Positions 1 to 8,809 of a stretch of DNA of 64,000 nucleotides are shown here, piece by piece. Location: NCBI GenBank assembly GCA_947479915.1, contig CANKAU010000008.1, forward strand, positions 1 through 64,000. The letters run 5' to 3'. Each line of letters starts with the position of its first letter. Position 1 is the first letter of the stretch. The stretch comes from Chloroflexota bacterium (GTDB taxonomy: Bacteria; Chloroflexota; Dehalococcoidia; UBA2979). The notes beneath the pieces are model-generated. The model did not search any database and was not told the origin of the DNA. It was given only the letters and a program-made list of their open reading frames with translations. A program made the position numbers and the translations under genes.

Positions 1-1
1 C

Positions 2-631
2 CGCTACAAGCTCGGGCTGCGCGATGTCGCCGAACTGCTGCTGCAGCGCGGCTACGACGTTTCGTACGAGACGATCCGCGCCTGGGAGTTCCGCTGCGCG
101 CCGCTGATCAGCGATCAACTCCGCAGACGTAGAACAGGAAGCGCCGGCCGCTCTTGGTATCTAGACGAGACGTACGTGAAGGTCGCTGGTCGTTGGTGTT
201 ACCTCTACCGCGCGATCGATCGCGATGGCCAGCTGCTCGACTCGATGCTCAGCGAGCACCGCGACCGTTCCGCAGCTCGCCGTTTTCTTCGAGGCCTGCT
301 GGAGGTATCGGAGCGGCGTCCGTTACGCGTAACGACCGATCATCATGGCTCGTATCCGAAGGCCATCCGGTGGATCCTCGGTCGAAAGGCGATCCATCGC
401 CGCGATCGATATCTGAACAACCGAACCGAACAGTCGCATCGGCCGTTGAAACAGCGGTACTACCCGATGCTGGGCTTCGGGAACTTCGAGTCGGCGTCCC
501 GATTCTGTACAGCGTTCGACGAGGTCCACAACTACTTCAGGATCGGCAAGACTCCGGCATCGTTGGCAGCGCGGCGGGATGTGTTCATCTCTCGGTGGCG
601 GGAGTTAATCGAGAACGTGAGCGCGGCGTAA
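2..631 (+). CDS. IS6-family DDE transposase, 5' part missing
   Basis: This is a DDE transposase of the IS6 family, which moves the element by replicative cointegrate formation. The reading frame is open from base 2, so the N-terminus, with most of the helix-turn-helix, is cut by the window edge. About 209 residues remain. The catalytic triad is visible: Asp in WYLDETYVKV (codon 55 of the visible frame), Asp in TTDHHGSYPKAI, and Glu in NNRTEQSHRPLKQR. The C-terminus follows the usual IS6 pattern (F.SA...C.AF.E..NYFR). No frameshift or internal stop is visible, so it may be intact. It reads toward the CaiB-type gene at 850 and could affect its expression, but this is inference. Confidence 0.9.
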   Translation, partial: RYKLGLRDVAELLLQRGYDVSYETIRAWEFRCAPLISDQLRRRRTGSAGRSWYLDETYVKVAGRWCYLYRAIDRDGQLLDSMLSEHRDRSAARRFLRGLLEVSERRPLRVTTDHHGSYPKAIRWILGRKAIHRRDRYLNNRTEQSHRPLKQRYYPMLGFGNFESASRFCTAFDEVHNYFRIGKTPASLAARRDVFISRWRELIENVSAA

Positions 632-673
632 CGGACGAGAGGCACTGAGGGTGAATCGGTCGGCGATGAGCCC

Positions 674-690
674 TGAGTTCTGACAGAACC
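674..690. repeat. Probable right terminal inverted repeat of the IS6 element
   Basis: Read from the outer end inward the sequence is GGTTCTGTCAGAACTCA. Its outer part, GGTTCTGT, resembles the GGTTCTGTTGCA-type ends of IS6 elements. It also contains a short internal dyad (TTCTG/CAGAA). It is inferred from position and similarity only, because the left repeat is not in the window. Confidence 0.5.
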
Positions 691-849
691 GGATTCATTC
701 AGTGGCCGCCGGGTAACACACGTTCGCTGAGCCGAGGCGCACCAGGCGCTTCGCGCCAATGCCCCCTGCCTTGCGAGCGCGCGCTGACCTGTGGAAGACT
801 CCATACATCTACATCACGAGTGACATATGACTAACACCCGGAGACGAAG

Positions 850-3354
850 ATGGTGCTCAAGGGATTGAAGGTTGTCGAGCTGGCAGACGGGTTCTCCGTC
901 CCGTTCTGTGGGATGCAGTTTGCGGACGCCGGCGCCGAGGTGATCAAGGTCGAGTCGCCGGAGGGCGACCGGACTCGAGGCATCGGCCCCTACACCAACG
1001 AGGTCAGCCACCTCTTCATGGCGCTGAACCGGGGCAAGAAGAGCGTGGTGCTCGATCTCGGAACGGACGAGGGGCGAGCCGCCGCGAAGGCCCTCGTAAA
1101 CTCCGCGGACGTCGTCCTGACGCACTTCCCGCCCGGCGTCGCCGAGGCGTACGGCCTGGACTACGAAAGCCTGCGGCCGACCAACCCTCGCCTGATCTAC
1201 GCCTCGATGTCCGACTTCGGCACGCACGGTCCGCTCGCGAACCGAACCGGCTCCGAACTCACAGCACAGGCGTCTTCGGGCATCTGGCGTTACCTCGGCG
1301 ACATGACGTCGCGTGAGGCGCGGGCTGGGCTCACTGAGCCCACCCGATCCGGCAGCTATGTGAGCAGCGCGTGGGCGGGGAGCTTCCTGTTCCACGGCGC
1401 CCTCGCCGCGCTCCTGTGCAGGCTAAAGCTCGGCGTCGGACAGAAGGTCGAGTCGTCGCTGACGGGCGCGACTATCGCGATGCAGAGCAACACGTGGCCG
1501 GTCATGAGCAATCCCGACAAGTGGATCGGATTCGAGATCCTCGGGCCGATGGAGGAACCGGACACCGGCTTCGCCGCGAAGGACGGCCGCATCAACGGCA
1601 TGGTTCGGCCCAACCGTCAGGGCAGTAACACGGAGCAGATCGAGAAGTTCTATCGCTTCCTCGGCCTGGATCCCCAGGACGCTCGACTCAAGCCGCAGGC
1701 CGGCGTCCGCTTCGCTCGGGGCGAGGCAGGGTATGAGCTGATCGGCAGCGCGTACCAGAAGTTCACCCGGGCCGAGCTCTTCAAGATGATCAACGAGGAG
1801 GTCGGCACCCAGGCCGCTCCGGTGCACACCTACTCAGAGTTCCTGGAGCACCCTCAGACGCAGCACATGAAGGTCGTGGTCGAGGTCGAACACCCGAAGG
1901 GTGGGACGTTTGAGACGCTCCGGCCGCCCTGGGTGCTGATGGACACGCCGGTCACCCCCGCGGGACGGCCCCCGCTCCTCGGGGAGCACACCGCGGAGGT
2001 GCTCGCCACGATCGGCCTGACCGCAGCCGTGGCAACGGGCACGCGGAGCGCCGCACCGGATCTCGGCAAGCTCGAGCCGTTCAGCGCGAAGAACACGGCG
2101 CCCGTCGGTTCAGCGTACGACGGTCGGGGCCCGCTTCAGGGCGTCAAGATCGTGGACTTCTCCATGTTCCAGGTCGGCCCCTACTCCGGTTCGGTGCTGG
2201 GCATGCTGGGCGCGCACGTCATCAAGATCGAGGCGCCAAGCGGCGACGGGATCCTCATGCGCGAACCGACCCAGAACGGTGTGCCGACGCCGTACCTCGG
2301 CTTCAACCAGGGCAAGAGTCAGACCGTCTGCCTCGATCTGAAGAACCCCGCGGACCACGAGATCGCCGTCGCCATCATCAAGGAGGCGGACGTCCTCATC
2401 GAGAACTTCCGGCCCGGCGTCGTGGAGCGCCTCGGCATCGGTTACCCCGCCATGTCGAAGGTCAACCCGAAGCTGATCTACTGCTCCTCGTCCGGTTACG
2501 GGCAGGACGGGCCGATCGGGTTCTACGGTTGCGCCGACGGCTTCGCGGCGGCGTTCACCGGCTACTACTCAGTCAGCGGGCCGAAGGGTGGGCTCGGCGA
2601 GCGCCTCCGGGTCTCGACGCAGGACGCCACCACGTCGCTCTCGATCGTCTCGGGGGCCCTGCTGGGGCTGCACGCCCGTGAAGCGACGGGCAAGGGCCAG
2701 TGGATGCAGACCTCCATGCTCGAGGCGATCTCGTTCATCCAGACCCACCGCTACGCGGAGTACTTTTCGACCAAGGCCGACCCTGAACGGTGGGGCAGCG
2801 CGCTGCCGAACGTCGTGCCTGACCAGGCCTTCAGGACGAACGACAACTACCTCGCGGTGAGCGCCACCAGCCAGCAGGAATGGCGGAACCTGTGCGACGC
2901 GCTCGACCTGCCGTCGCTGGCGTCCGATCCGAAGTTCGCGACGAACGACGACCGGGTCGCAAATCGCGATGAGCTCGTGAAGCTCCTCGCGGACAAGTTC
3001 GAGCAGTTCCCCTCCTGGTGGTGGACGCTGAAGTTGCACAAGCACGGAGTGCCGTGCGGCAAGTACCTCCCGCTGGAGGAGGTCTACTACAACGAGCAGG
3101 CGCGCGAGAACAACTTCATCGTCGACGTGGATCTGCCGGTGGCAGGGAGGCTGCGGCTCGCCGGGCCTCCGTTCCACTTCAGCGAGACGCCCGCAAGGAT
3201 CGTCCGGCCCTCGATCGGCGTGATCCCGCACCCGACGATCAACCCGGTCCACGGCCCGCTCGACCCGCAGGAGTACCCGAATGGCTACCCCGGCGAGCAC
3301 ACCGCGCTCTTGAAGGAGCGGTACGCGAAGAAGATGCCCTTGTTCGCGATGTGA
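850..3354 (+). CDS. Double-domain CaiB/BaiF (family III) CoA-transferase
   Basis: Family III CoA-transferases move CoA between acyl-CoA and free acids. This protein of 834 residues holds two complete CaiB/BaiF domains, about 1-400 and 427-834, where a normal enzyme has one of about 400. Each begins with the typical nucleotide-binding start (LKGLKVVELADGF; LQGVKIVDFSMFQ). The N-half resembles the product of 6429-7625 (type A) and the C-half resembles that of 7622-8809 (type B), so the order is A-B. By hand alignment the catalytic Asp is present in the C-half (D592, STQDATTS), but the N-half has Tyr170 there. ATG 850 follows a GGAGA-type ribosome site. A thiolase-like gene follows after 39 bp, probably cotranscribed. 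The substrate is unknown. Confidence 0.88.
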   Translation: MVLKGLKVVELADGFSVPFCGMQFADAGAEVIKVESPEGDRTRGIGPYTNEVSHLFMALNRGKKSVVLDLGTDEGRAAAKALVNSADVVLTHFPPGVAEAYGLDYESLRPTNPRLIYASMSDFGTHGPLANRTGSELTAQASSGIWRYLGDMTSREARAGLTEPTRSGSYVSSAWAGSFLFHGALAALLCRLKLGVGQKVESSLTGATIAMQSNTWPVMSNPDKWIGFEILGPMEEPDTGFAAKDGRINGMVRPNRQGSNTEQIEKFYRFLGLDPQDARLKPQAGVRFARGEAGYELIGSAYQKFTRAELFKMINEEVGTQAAPVHTYSEFLEHPQTQHMKVVVEVEHPKGGTFETLRPPWVLMDTPVTPAGRPPLLGEHTAEVLATIGLTAAVATGTRSAAPDLGKLEPFSAKNTAPVGSAYDGRGPLQGVKIVDFSMFQVGPYSGSVLGMLGAHVIKIEAPSGDGILMREPTQNGVPTPYLGFNQGKSQTVCLDLKNPADHEIAVAIIKEADVLIENFRPGVVERLGIGYPAMSKVNPKLIYCSSSGYGQDGPIGFYGCADGFAAAFTGYYSVSGPKGGLGERLRVSTQDATTSLSIVSGALLGLHAREATGKGQWMQTSMLEAISFIQTHRYAEYFSTKADPERWGSALPNVVPDQAFRTNDNYLAVSATSQQEWRNLCDALDLPSLASDPKFATNDDRVANRDELVKLLADKFEQFPSWWWTLKLHKHGVPCGKYLPLEEVYYNEQARENNFIVDVDLPVAGRLRLAGPPFHFSETPARIVRPSIGVIPHPTINPVHGPLDPQEYPNGYPGEHTALLKERYAKKMPLFAM

Positions 3355-3393
3355 CGCTCGCGGGCGGATCTTCGAGGAACGACAGGTGAGGAG

Positions 3394-4635
3394 ATGGCGT
3401 CGAGTGCGCCGGGAGAGAAGGCAGTCATGGTCGCGACGGACAACCTCGGTCGGCTGCGCGCACTGAAGGACACCGTCGCGATCGTCGGCGTCGGCGAGAC
3501 GGATTACCTGCAGGACTACCGCGCGGGTGCGCGTGGGAACGCCACGGAGCGCGGCTCTGGCGCACTGAGCCACTACGGACTCGCTGCGGTGGCCGTCCGC
3601 CGTGCCCTCGACGACGCCGGTATCGCGAAGGACGAGATTGACGGGCTCTCCGTCGGCGGCCAGCTGGACGAATCGCGCACTGCCGAGGTGCTCGGTCTGA
3701 ACCCGCGCTGGTGCCACAGCGCGGACGCGCCTCGTTCAATCATCGCCGCGGTCCAGGCGATCAACGCTGGGCTCTGCAACACGGTGCTGTGCGTGTACGG
3801 CAACGCCCAGCGTTCGGTGAACACGCAGTACGGAGGCCCGCAGGCCGGCGGGCAGCTCTCGTATCTGATGTACGCCCCGTGGGGCATGACCTCGCAGGGC
3901 GGTCTCTACGCCATGTCGTTCCGTCGTCATCAACTGACGTACGGCACGACCGAGGAGCAGCTGGGCGCCGTGGCCGTGGCCTTCCGCAAGCACGCCTCCA
4001 TGAACCCGAACGCGGTGATGTACGGCAAGCCGATCACCATCAACGACTACCTCGAATCGCGATACGTCGCGGAGCCACTGCACCTGCTCGACTACTGCCT
4101 GGTGAACGACGGTGGTGTCGCGTTCATCATCGAGCGCGCCGACATCGCGAGAACCCGCAAGCAGCGTCCCGTGCTCGTCAGCGGCTTCGGATGGGCTGAG
4201 GCGGATGCGGAAAACACGCAGTTGAGGCCGCGCCTGACGGACTTCTATCACGGTGCCCACCACGCAGTGCGCGATCAGCTGTACCCGATGGCCGGCGTCA
4301 CGCCTCGCGACGTGGACGTCTACGCCACATACGACTCGTTCAGCACGCACCTGCTGTTCTCGTTCGAGGGCTTTGGGTTCTGCGGCGAAGGCGAGGGCGG
4401 GGCCTTCATCCAGGACGGGCGCATCGAGATCGGGGGAGAGATCCCCTCGAACACGAGCGGCGGGATGCTGTCCGAGTCCTACATGCAGAGCTGGAATCAC
4501 CAACCCGAGCTAGTCCGTCAGTTGCGCCACGCGTACGACGGAACCGAGCGCCAGGTACGAGACGCCGAGATCGCTCAGTACGTTGGCGACGCGAGCGGCC
4601 GCTGCGTGAGCGTCATCTATACCCGCGGCGGGTGA
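3394..4635 (+). CDS. Thiolase-superfamily protein (SCP2/Ltp2-like)
   Basis: This 413-residue protein has the thiolase fold of the sterol-carrier/lipid-transfer type, used for C-C bond cleavage of acyl-CoA esters. Visible motifs are IVGVGETDYL near the N-terminus, GFGFCGEGEGG, and NTSGGMLSES near the C-terminus. In ordinary thiolases a Cys follows strand 3 of the first half. Here my hand alignment puts Ser there (WCHSADAP), with a Cys two residues earlier. This is reminiscent of Ltp2-type retro-aldolases, which work with a DUF35 partner; a DUF35 gene lies at 5988-6404. ATG 3394 is directly preceded by GGTGAGGAG. The gene sits 39 bp after the double CoA-transferase and ends at a strong convergent terminator. 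It is a paralog of 4770-5957. Confidence 0.85.
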   Translation: MASSAPGEKAVMVATDNLGRLRALKDTVAIVGVGETDYLQDYRAGARGNATERGSGALSHYGLAAVAVRRALDDAGIAKDEIDGLSVGGQLDESRTAEVLGLNPRWCHSADAPRSIIAAVQAINAGLCNTVLCVYGNAQRSVNTQYGGPQAGGQLSYLMYAPWGMTSQGGLYAMSFRRHQLTYGTTEEQLGAVAVAFRKHASMNPNAVMYGKPITINDYLESRYVAEPLHLLDYCLVNDGGVAFIIERADIARTRKQRPVLVSGFGWAEADAENTQLRPRLTDFYHGAHHAVRDQLYPMAGVTPRDVDVYATYDSFSTHLLFSFEGFGFCGEGEGGAFIQDGRIEIGGEIPSNTSGGMLSESYMQSWNHQPELVRQLRHAYDGTERQVRDAEIAQYVGDASGRCVSVIYTRGG

Positions 4636-4697
4636 TCGACAGGGCTTTGCCTCGATCCCCATCGCCTTGCGATCCCTGGTTCGCGGAGCAGACAACG

Positions 4698-4741
4698 GCA
4701 TCCCCCGCACGCGTCGAGGCATCGATGCGTGCGGGGGATGC
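4698..4741. terminator. Strong hairpin between convergent thiolase genes
   Basis: A perfect 15-bp stem, 4698-4712 paired with 4727-4741 (GCATCCCCCGCACGC), closes a 14-base loop. It lies between two genes that converge (stops at 4635 and 4770), so it can serve as a bidirectional terminator. No long T-run follows. Confidence 0.7.
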
Positions 4742-4769
4742 GAGGTCTCACGACCGCAGCGACCGGGGG

Positions 4770-5957
4770 CTACGGCTCGCTGGTGAAGAGGATGCCCGCG
4801 TTGCGGAGCATCGGTGAGCCGTCGAGGGCGATCGAGGCGTCGCAGCCCTCGATCTGGCGCTGCCCGGCGCGGCCGGTCACCTGACGTACCGCTTCGGCGA
4901 GGTGGCCCATGCCGTGGAGGCGCCCCTCGGACAGACTGCCACCGAAGGTGTTCACGGGCAGCTCACCGGTGAGCGCCACGCGACCGTCCTGCACGAACTG
5001 CCACGCTTCGCCTTCGCCACAGAACCCGGCAGCCTCCAGCCAGTAGTACGTCGACGGGCTGAACCCGTCGTATAGCTGAGCCGCGCCGATGTCCTTCGGG
5101 CCGAGCCCGGACATTGACCAGATCTTGTCGACCGTCGAGCCGCCGCAGGCCATGTAGTCGTCCACGGTGTAGGTCGTCAGGCTTGGACGCTTCAGCGCCT
5201 GCTGCCCGTAGCCGGCGATGTAGGCAGGCGGGTGCTTCAGGTCGCGCGCGCGATCCGCCGTGGTGAGGATCAGCGCGGTGCAGCCCTCCACCGGGATGTC
5301 GCAGTCGAACAGCGAGAGCGGGTCGGAGACCATGCGCGCGTTCATGTAGTCCTCGAACCCCATGGGCTGCGAGTAGAAGTACGCCTGTTCGTTCAGGTTC
5401 GCGTTGCGGCGGCTGTTGGTGACCAGCGCCGCCATGTGCTCACGCTTCGCGCCGTAGCGGTGCATGTATCGCTGGTAGGCCAGCGCGTGCCACTGGAAGG
5501 GGTTGGCCGCGCCGAACGGCGCGGTGAACTGCGTGTCTCCGCCCGCTCGGTTGCTGCGCCACGCGCCGTATGTCCCCGCCGGCAGGTGCATCGCGCGCCA
5601 CACGAGGACGTAGTTGCACGTGCCGGCCACCAGCGCGTTCACGCCTTCGATGAAGGCGCTCGGGATCATCCCGGAGGAGATCTGGGAGTACCACTTGAGG
5701 TCCTTCGCCAGTCCGCCGTGGTCGATCAGGAAGTTCACCGTCACGAGATCCTCGCCGTCGCGGTTGCCCGCGCCGAGGAACGGCTGATCGGGGTATGTGA
5801 CGATCCCGTCCACCTCGCCGGGCGCGATGCCGGCGTCCTCCATCGCGGCGCGGGCGGCGTCCAGGGCGAGCAGGCCCAGCGGCTTGTCCGCCTTGCGGCT
5901 CAACTTCGACGTACCGATCCCGACGACGGCGGTCTTGCCGCGGCTGTCCCAGGTCAT
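4770..5957 (-). CDS. Thiolase-superfamily protein (SCP2/Ltp2-like)
   Basis: A 395-residue thiolase-fold protein and last gene of the minus-strand operon that starts with the cyclase at 12219. Visible motifs are VVGIGTSKLS at the N-terminus, GFCGEGEAWQF, and VNTFGGSLSEGRLHGMGH near the C-terminus. As in its paralog at 3394, the position of the usual nucleophilic Cys is Ser by hand alignment (SQISSGM). It therefore may not be a classical acyltransferase and could act as a retro-aldolase with the adjacent DUF35 protein. It lies 30 bp downstream of that DUF35 gene, the usual arrangement for such pairs (ChsH2/Ltp2 in steroid catabolism, BbsA/BbsB in benzylsuccinate degradation). The substrate cannot be read from the sequence. 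Confidence 0.85.
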   Translation of the reverse strand: MTWDSRGKTAVVGIGTSKLSRKADKPLGLLALDAARAAMEDAGIAPGEVDGIVTYPDQPFLGAGNRDGEDLVTVNFLIDHGGLAKDLKWYSQISSGMIPSAFIEGVNALVAGTCNYVLVWRAMHLPAGTYGAWRSNRAGGDTQFTAPFGAANPFQWHALAYQRYMHRYGAKREHMAALVTNSRRNANLNEQAYFYSQPMGFEDYMNARMVSDPLSLFDCDIPVEGCTALILTTADRARDLKHPPAYIAGYGQQALKRPSLTTYTVDDYMACGGSTVDKIWSMSGLGPKDIGAAQLYDGFSPSTYYWLEAAGFCGEGEAWQFVQDGRVALTGELPVNTFGGSLSEGRLHGMGHLAEAVRQVTGRAGQRQIEGCDASIALDGSPMLRNAGILFTSEP

Positions 5958-5987
5958 GACTGCATCCTTACTGCTGAACGGACGGGG

Positions 5988-6404
5988 TTAGGCGATCGGG
6001 CGGAACTGCGGAAGGACGAATCCTTCTTCGATCGGCTCCCACCACAGCTCGGTGGACTGACCGATCGCAATCCCCGCGCCATCGCCGGGTACCGTGGACA
6101 CCAACAGCAGCTGCGGCTGCTCCTCGAGTTCAACGAGGAGCGTGGTGTACGGAACCTTGTCCTCGAACCCCGCGATCGAGGTCTGCCGCATGACGGTGTA
6201 GGAGTACACCTGGCCGCGCCCGCTGACCGGCACGAAACCGAGATCCGGCGAAGTGCATTGATCGCAGAGACGCTTGGGCGGGTGGTTGTAGTAACCGCAC
6301 GCCGTGCAGCGCTGGATCTCCAGGCGATGCGCGGCAGTCGCGTCCCAGAACGGCTGGGTCAGCTCATCCGGTGCGGGCACCGGGCGTGGTGACAGGTCGG
6401 CCAT
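5988..6404 (-). CDS. DUF35 Zn-ribbon/OB-fold acyl-CoA-binding protein
   Basis: A 138-residue protein with the two parts of the DUF35 family: an N-terminal helical/rubredoxin-like Zn ribbon (RCTACGYYNHPPKRLCDQC, two CxxC pairs) and a C-terminal OB fold (GRGQVYSYTVMRQTSIAGF). Proteins of this type bind acyl-CoA and form tight complexes with adjacent thiolase-like subunits. The thiolase-like gene follows 30 bp downstream, and a CoA-transferase gene lies 24 bp upstream. The length is normal for a stand-alone DUF35 protein. Role by context: partner of the 4770-5957 product. Confidence 0.88.
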   Translation of the reverse strand: MADLSPRPVPAPDELTQPFWDATAAHRLEIQRCTACGYYNHPPKRLCDQCTSPDLGFVPVSGRGQVYSYTVMRQTSIAGFEDKVPYTTLLVELEEQPQLLLVSTVPGDGAGIAIGQSTELWWEPIEEGFVLPQFRPIA

Positions 6405-6428
6405 CAGGCGGTCCTCCTTGTGGCGCGG

Positions 6429-7625
6429 CTAGGATGCCGCGACGGCATTCGCTGCGATCAGCGTGTCGATGTCCGCGTCCGCGTACCCCGCCTCGCGGAG
6501 CACCTCGCGCGTGTGCTGTCCGAGAGTCGGGGACGGGCGGCGGAGGGCGGCGAGTTCGTCCTGGAAGCCCCACGGGACGTTGATCGTCCGCACATCGCCC
6601 GCCGTCGGATGCCCGGGGATCGTCTGGATCATGCCGAGCGCTGCGACCTGGGGGTCATGCACGAGTTGCTCAAGGTTGTTCATGCGGACGATCGTGCCCT
6701 GCAGCTTGTCCTGCACGAGGTGTCGGAGATCCTCGAACTGCCAGTCTTTCAGCGTGTTGTTGATCACGCCTGGGAGCTGCACCACGTTGTCCATGATCCC
6801 CTGCGGCGTGCTGAAGCGCGGGTCCAGGAGCACCTCGGGCCGGTCGATCGCGATCAGGAGCTCGTTCCACGCGGCCTCGTTGCCGCGCATGTTGATCAAC
6901 GCCGGGCCGTCGGCCGTACTGAAGCCGTGGTCCGGTGGCTCCGTCAGGCCGAGGAGCGGGCGGCCCTCGTACTCGTCGTGGGTGTGCTCAGCGCTGAACG
7001 TCCACTGGTTCACCGCGGTGAACGCGGAGAGCAGTGACATGTCGACGTGCTGGCCGACGCCGGTGCGCTCGCGCCAGAGCAGCGCCACCATCACCGCCTG
7101 GAACGCACCCATGCCAGCCGCGGTCGTCGCGAGGTCGAACCCGAAACGCACCGGCGGCTGGCCGATGACGCCGAGGTGGCGGTTCGCGCCGACGGTCGCC
7201 TGGATGTCCAGTTCCGTGCCGGGTGCGTCCCGGAGTGGCCCGCTCTGGCCGTACGCGGACACGGAGCAGTAGATCAGGCCGGGGTGCCGGGCCGACAGCG
7301 CCTCGTAGCCGAAGCCCAGCGCTGCGAACTTGCCGGGGCGATAGCCTTCGATCAGGACGTCTGCGCCCTCGACGAGGCGATCGAGGACGGCGCGTCCCTC
7401 ATCTGTCTTCAGGTCGACGGCGATGCCGCGCTTGTTGCGGTTCACCTGCAGGAAGACCGCACTCTCCCCACCCTGGTACGGCCCGATCGTGCGCAACCAG
7501 TCGCCGCTCACCGGCTCTAGTTTCACCACGTCCGCGCCCAGATCGCCCAGCTGCATCGCACAGAACGCCCCGGCGACACCCTGCGAGCAGTCGAGGACGC
7601 GCAGTCCCTCGAGGGCGAGCGTCAT
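6429..7625 (-). CDS. CaiB/BaiF (family III) CoA-transferase, type A
   Basis: A normal-length (398 residues) family III CoA-transferase. It has the N-terminal LEGLRVLDCSQGVAG, GADVVKLEPVSGDW, the NRNKRGIAVDLKTDEG segment, and a probable catalytic Asp at D164 (FGFDLATT) ahead of RERTGVGQ. Its start overlaps the stop of 7622-8809 by ATGA, so the two are probably translated together. It is closely similar in motifs to the C-half of the 8806-11229 protein and the N-half of the 850-3354 protein. Because types A and B always occur together here, a hetero-oligomer like BbsE/BbsF is likely. This is inference. Confidence 0.9.
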   Translation of the reverse strand: MTLALEGLRVLDCSQGVAGAFCAMQLGDLGADVVKLEPVSGDWLRTIGPYQGGESAVFLQVNRNKRGIAVDLKTDEGRAVLDRLVEGADVLIEGYRPGKFAALGFGYEALSARHPGLIYCSVSAYGQSGPLRDAPGTELDIQATVGANRHLGVIGQPPVRFGFDLATTAAGMGAFQAVMVALLWRERTGVGQHVDMSLLSAFTAVNQWTFSAEHTHDEYEGRPLLGLTEPPDHGFSTADGPALINMRGNEAAWNELLIAIDRPEVLLDPRFSTPQGIMDNVVQLPGVINNTLKDWQFEDLRHLVQDKLQGTIVRMNNLEQLVHDPQVAALGMIQTIPGHPTAGDVRTINVPWGFQDELAALRRPSPTLGQHTREVLREAGYADADIDTLIAANAVAAS

Positions 7626-8809
7626 GAGCGGCCGCCGATCTCGACGCCAAGTTCCCGCATGACCTCCTGCGTGTGCTCACCGTGTGCCGGGGCCGGGCGG
7701 GTGATGCGGGCCTGTGTCTTGTCGAACTTCCAATGCGGCTCCGCGGTCGCCATCGCCCCCCACGGCGTATCGAACACGGACAGGAGGCGCTCCGCCTGCA
7801 CCTGCGGGTGTTCGAGCAGCGAGGCGCTCAGATTCGCACCGTGCTGGAACTCGCCGACCGGGACGTCCGCGGCACGCATCCGCGCGATCCACTCGGCAGC
7901 GGTCGCCGTCGCGAACACGGCGTCGAGCGCGGGCTCCAGTGTCGCGCGGTTGGCGACACGCGCGTCGTTGGTCGCGTACCGCGGATCATCGACGAGCTCG
8001 GGACGCTCGATGGCGCGGCAGAAGCGTGTCCAGAAGCCGTTGTGGGGCACCGTCACGGTGACAAAGCCGTCGCTGGTGGCGAAGGCCTGATCCGGCACGA
8101 CGTTGGGACGCCCGCTGCCGAGGCGTTCGGGCACCTCGCCGGTGACGAAGTACTCCGCCAGGCGGGTCGTGCTGGCGATCAGCGCGGACTGGAACTGGGA
8201 CGTGTAGATCATCATCCCCTTGCCGGTGCGCTCGCGGACGTAGAGCGCGACGAGGATCGCCTCGAGGTTCACGAAGGCGCCGTTCCAGTCCATGCTGGCC
8301 GTGCCCCGCGAGAACTCCCCGGCCTGGCCGCGCGCACCGGTCACGCTGGTCAGTCCCGCCGAGGCCTGCGCGAACCACTCGTTGCTGGTCATGCCCTCCA
8401 TCGGCCCGCGCGGGCCGTACGCGGAGGACTGGACGTAGATGAGACGCGGGTTGATCTCCGACATGCGGTCGTAGCCCAGCCCGAGGCGCTTGAGCACAGC
8501 CGGCGAGCGGAAGTTCTCAATCAGCACATCCGCGGTCGCGATCAGGCGCTCCGCCGCGGCGTGATCCTCGGGGTTCTTGAGGTCGAGCATCACGCCGCGC
8601 TTGGTGAGGTTGTTACCGAGGAAGGTGTGTCCCATGCCGTTCAGACGGGGGCGACCGCGCCGGACGGAGTCACCCTCGGGCGACTCGACCTTGATCACGT
8701 CAGCGCCGAGCTCCCCGAGGTACTCAGCGGCGATCGGCCCGACCGCTGCCTGACCGAGGTCGAGGACGCGAATGCCAGACAGCGGCATTGGGCGGGTGTC
8801 GTTCGTCAT
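7622..8809 (-). CDS. CaiB/BaiF (family III) CoA-transferase, type B
   Basis: A 395-residue family III CoA-transferase starting at ATG 8809. An open frame continues upstream, but 8809 is chosen because it gives normal family length and an ATGA overlap with the stop of 8806-11229. It shows LSGIRVLDLGQAAVGP, GADVIKVESPEGD, LDLKNPEDH, a probable catalytic Asp at D174 (ASMDWNGA) and RERTGKG. It resembles the N-half of the 8806-11229 protein and the C-half of the 850-3354 protein. It also overlaps the downstream type A gene by ATGA. Confidence 0.9.
   Translation of the reverse strand: MTNDTRPMPLSGIRVLDLGQAAVGPIAAEYLGELGADVIKVESPEGDSVRRGRPRLNGMGHTFLGNNLTKRGVMLDLKNPEDHAAAERLIATADVLIENFRSPAVLKRLGLGYDRMSEINPRLIYVQSSAYGPRGPMEGMTSNEWFAQASAGLTSVTGARGQAGEFSRGTASMDWNGAFVNLEAILVALYVRERTGKGMMIYTSQFQSALIASTTRLAEYFVTGEVPERLGSGRPNVVPDQAFATSDGFVTVTVPHNGFWTRFCRAIERPELVDDPRYATNDARVANRATLEPALDAVFATATAAEWIARMRAADVPVGEFQHGANLSASLLEHPQVQAERLLSVFDTPWGAMATAEPHWKFDKTQARITRPAPAHGEHTQEVMRELGVEIGGRS

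Larger units (their letters stand above)
1..690 (+). mobile_element. IS6-family insertion sequence, right part only
   Basis: The window opens inside a transposase gene of the IS6 (IS26/IS240) type, which ends at 631. About 59 bases further on lies a sequence resembling an IS6 right terminal inverted repeat, ending at 690. The short distance from stop codon to right end fits this family. The left end and most of the transposase N-terminus lie outside the window. Bases 691-698 would be one copy of an 8-bp target duplication if 690 is the true end; the other copy cannot be seen. Confidence 0.75.
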
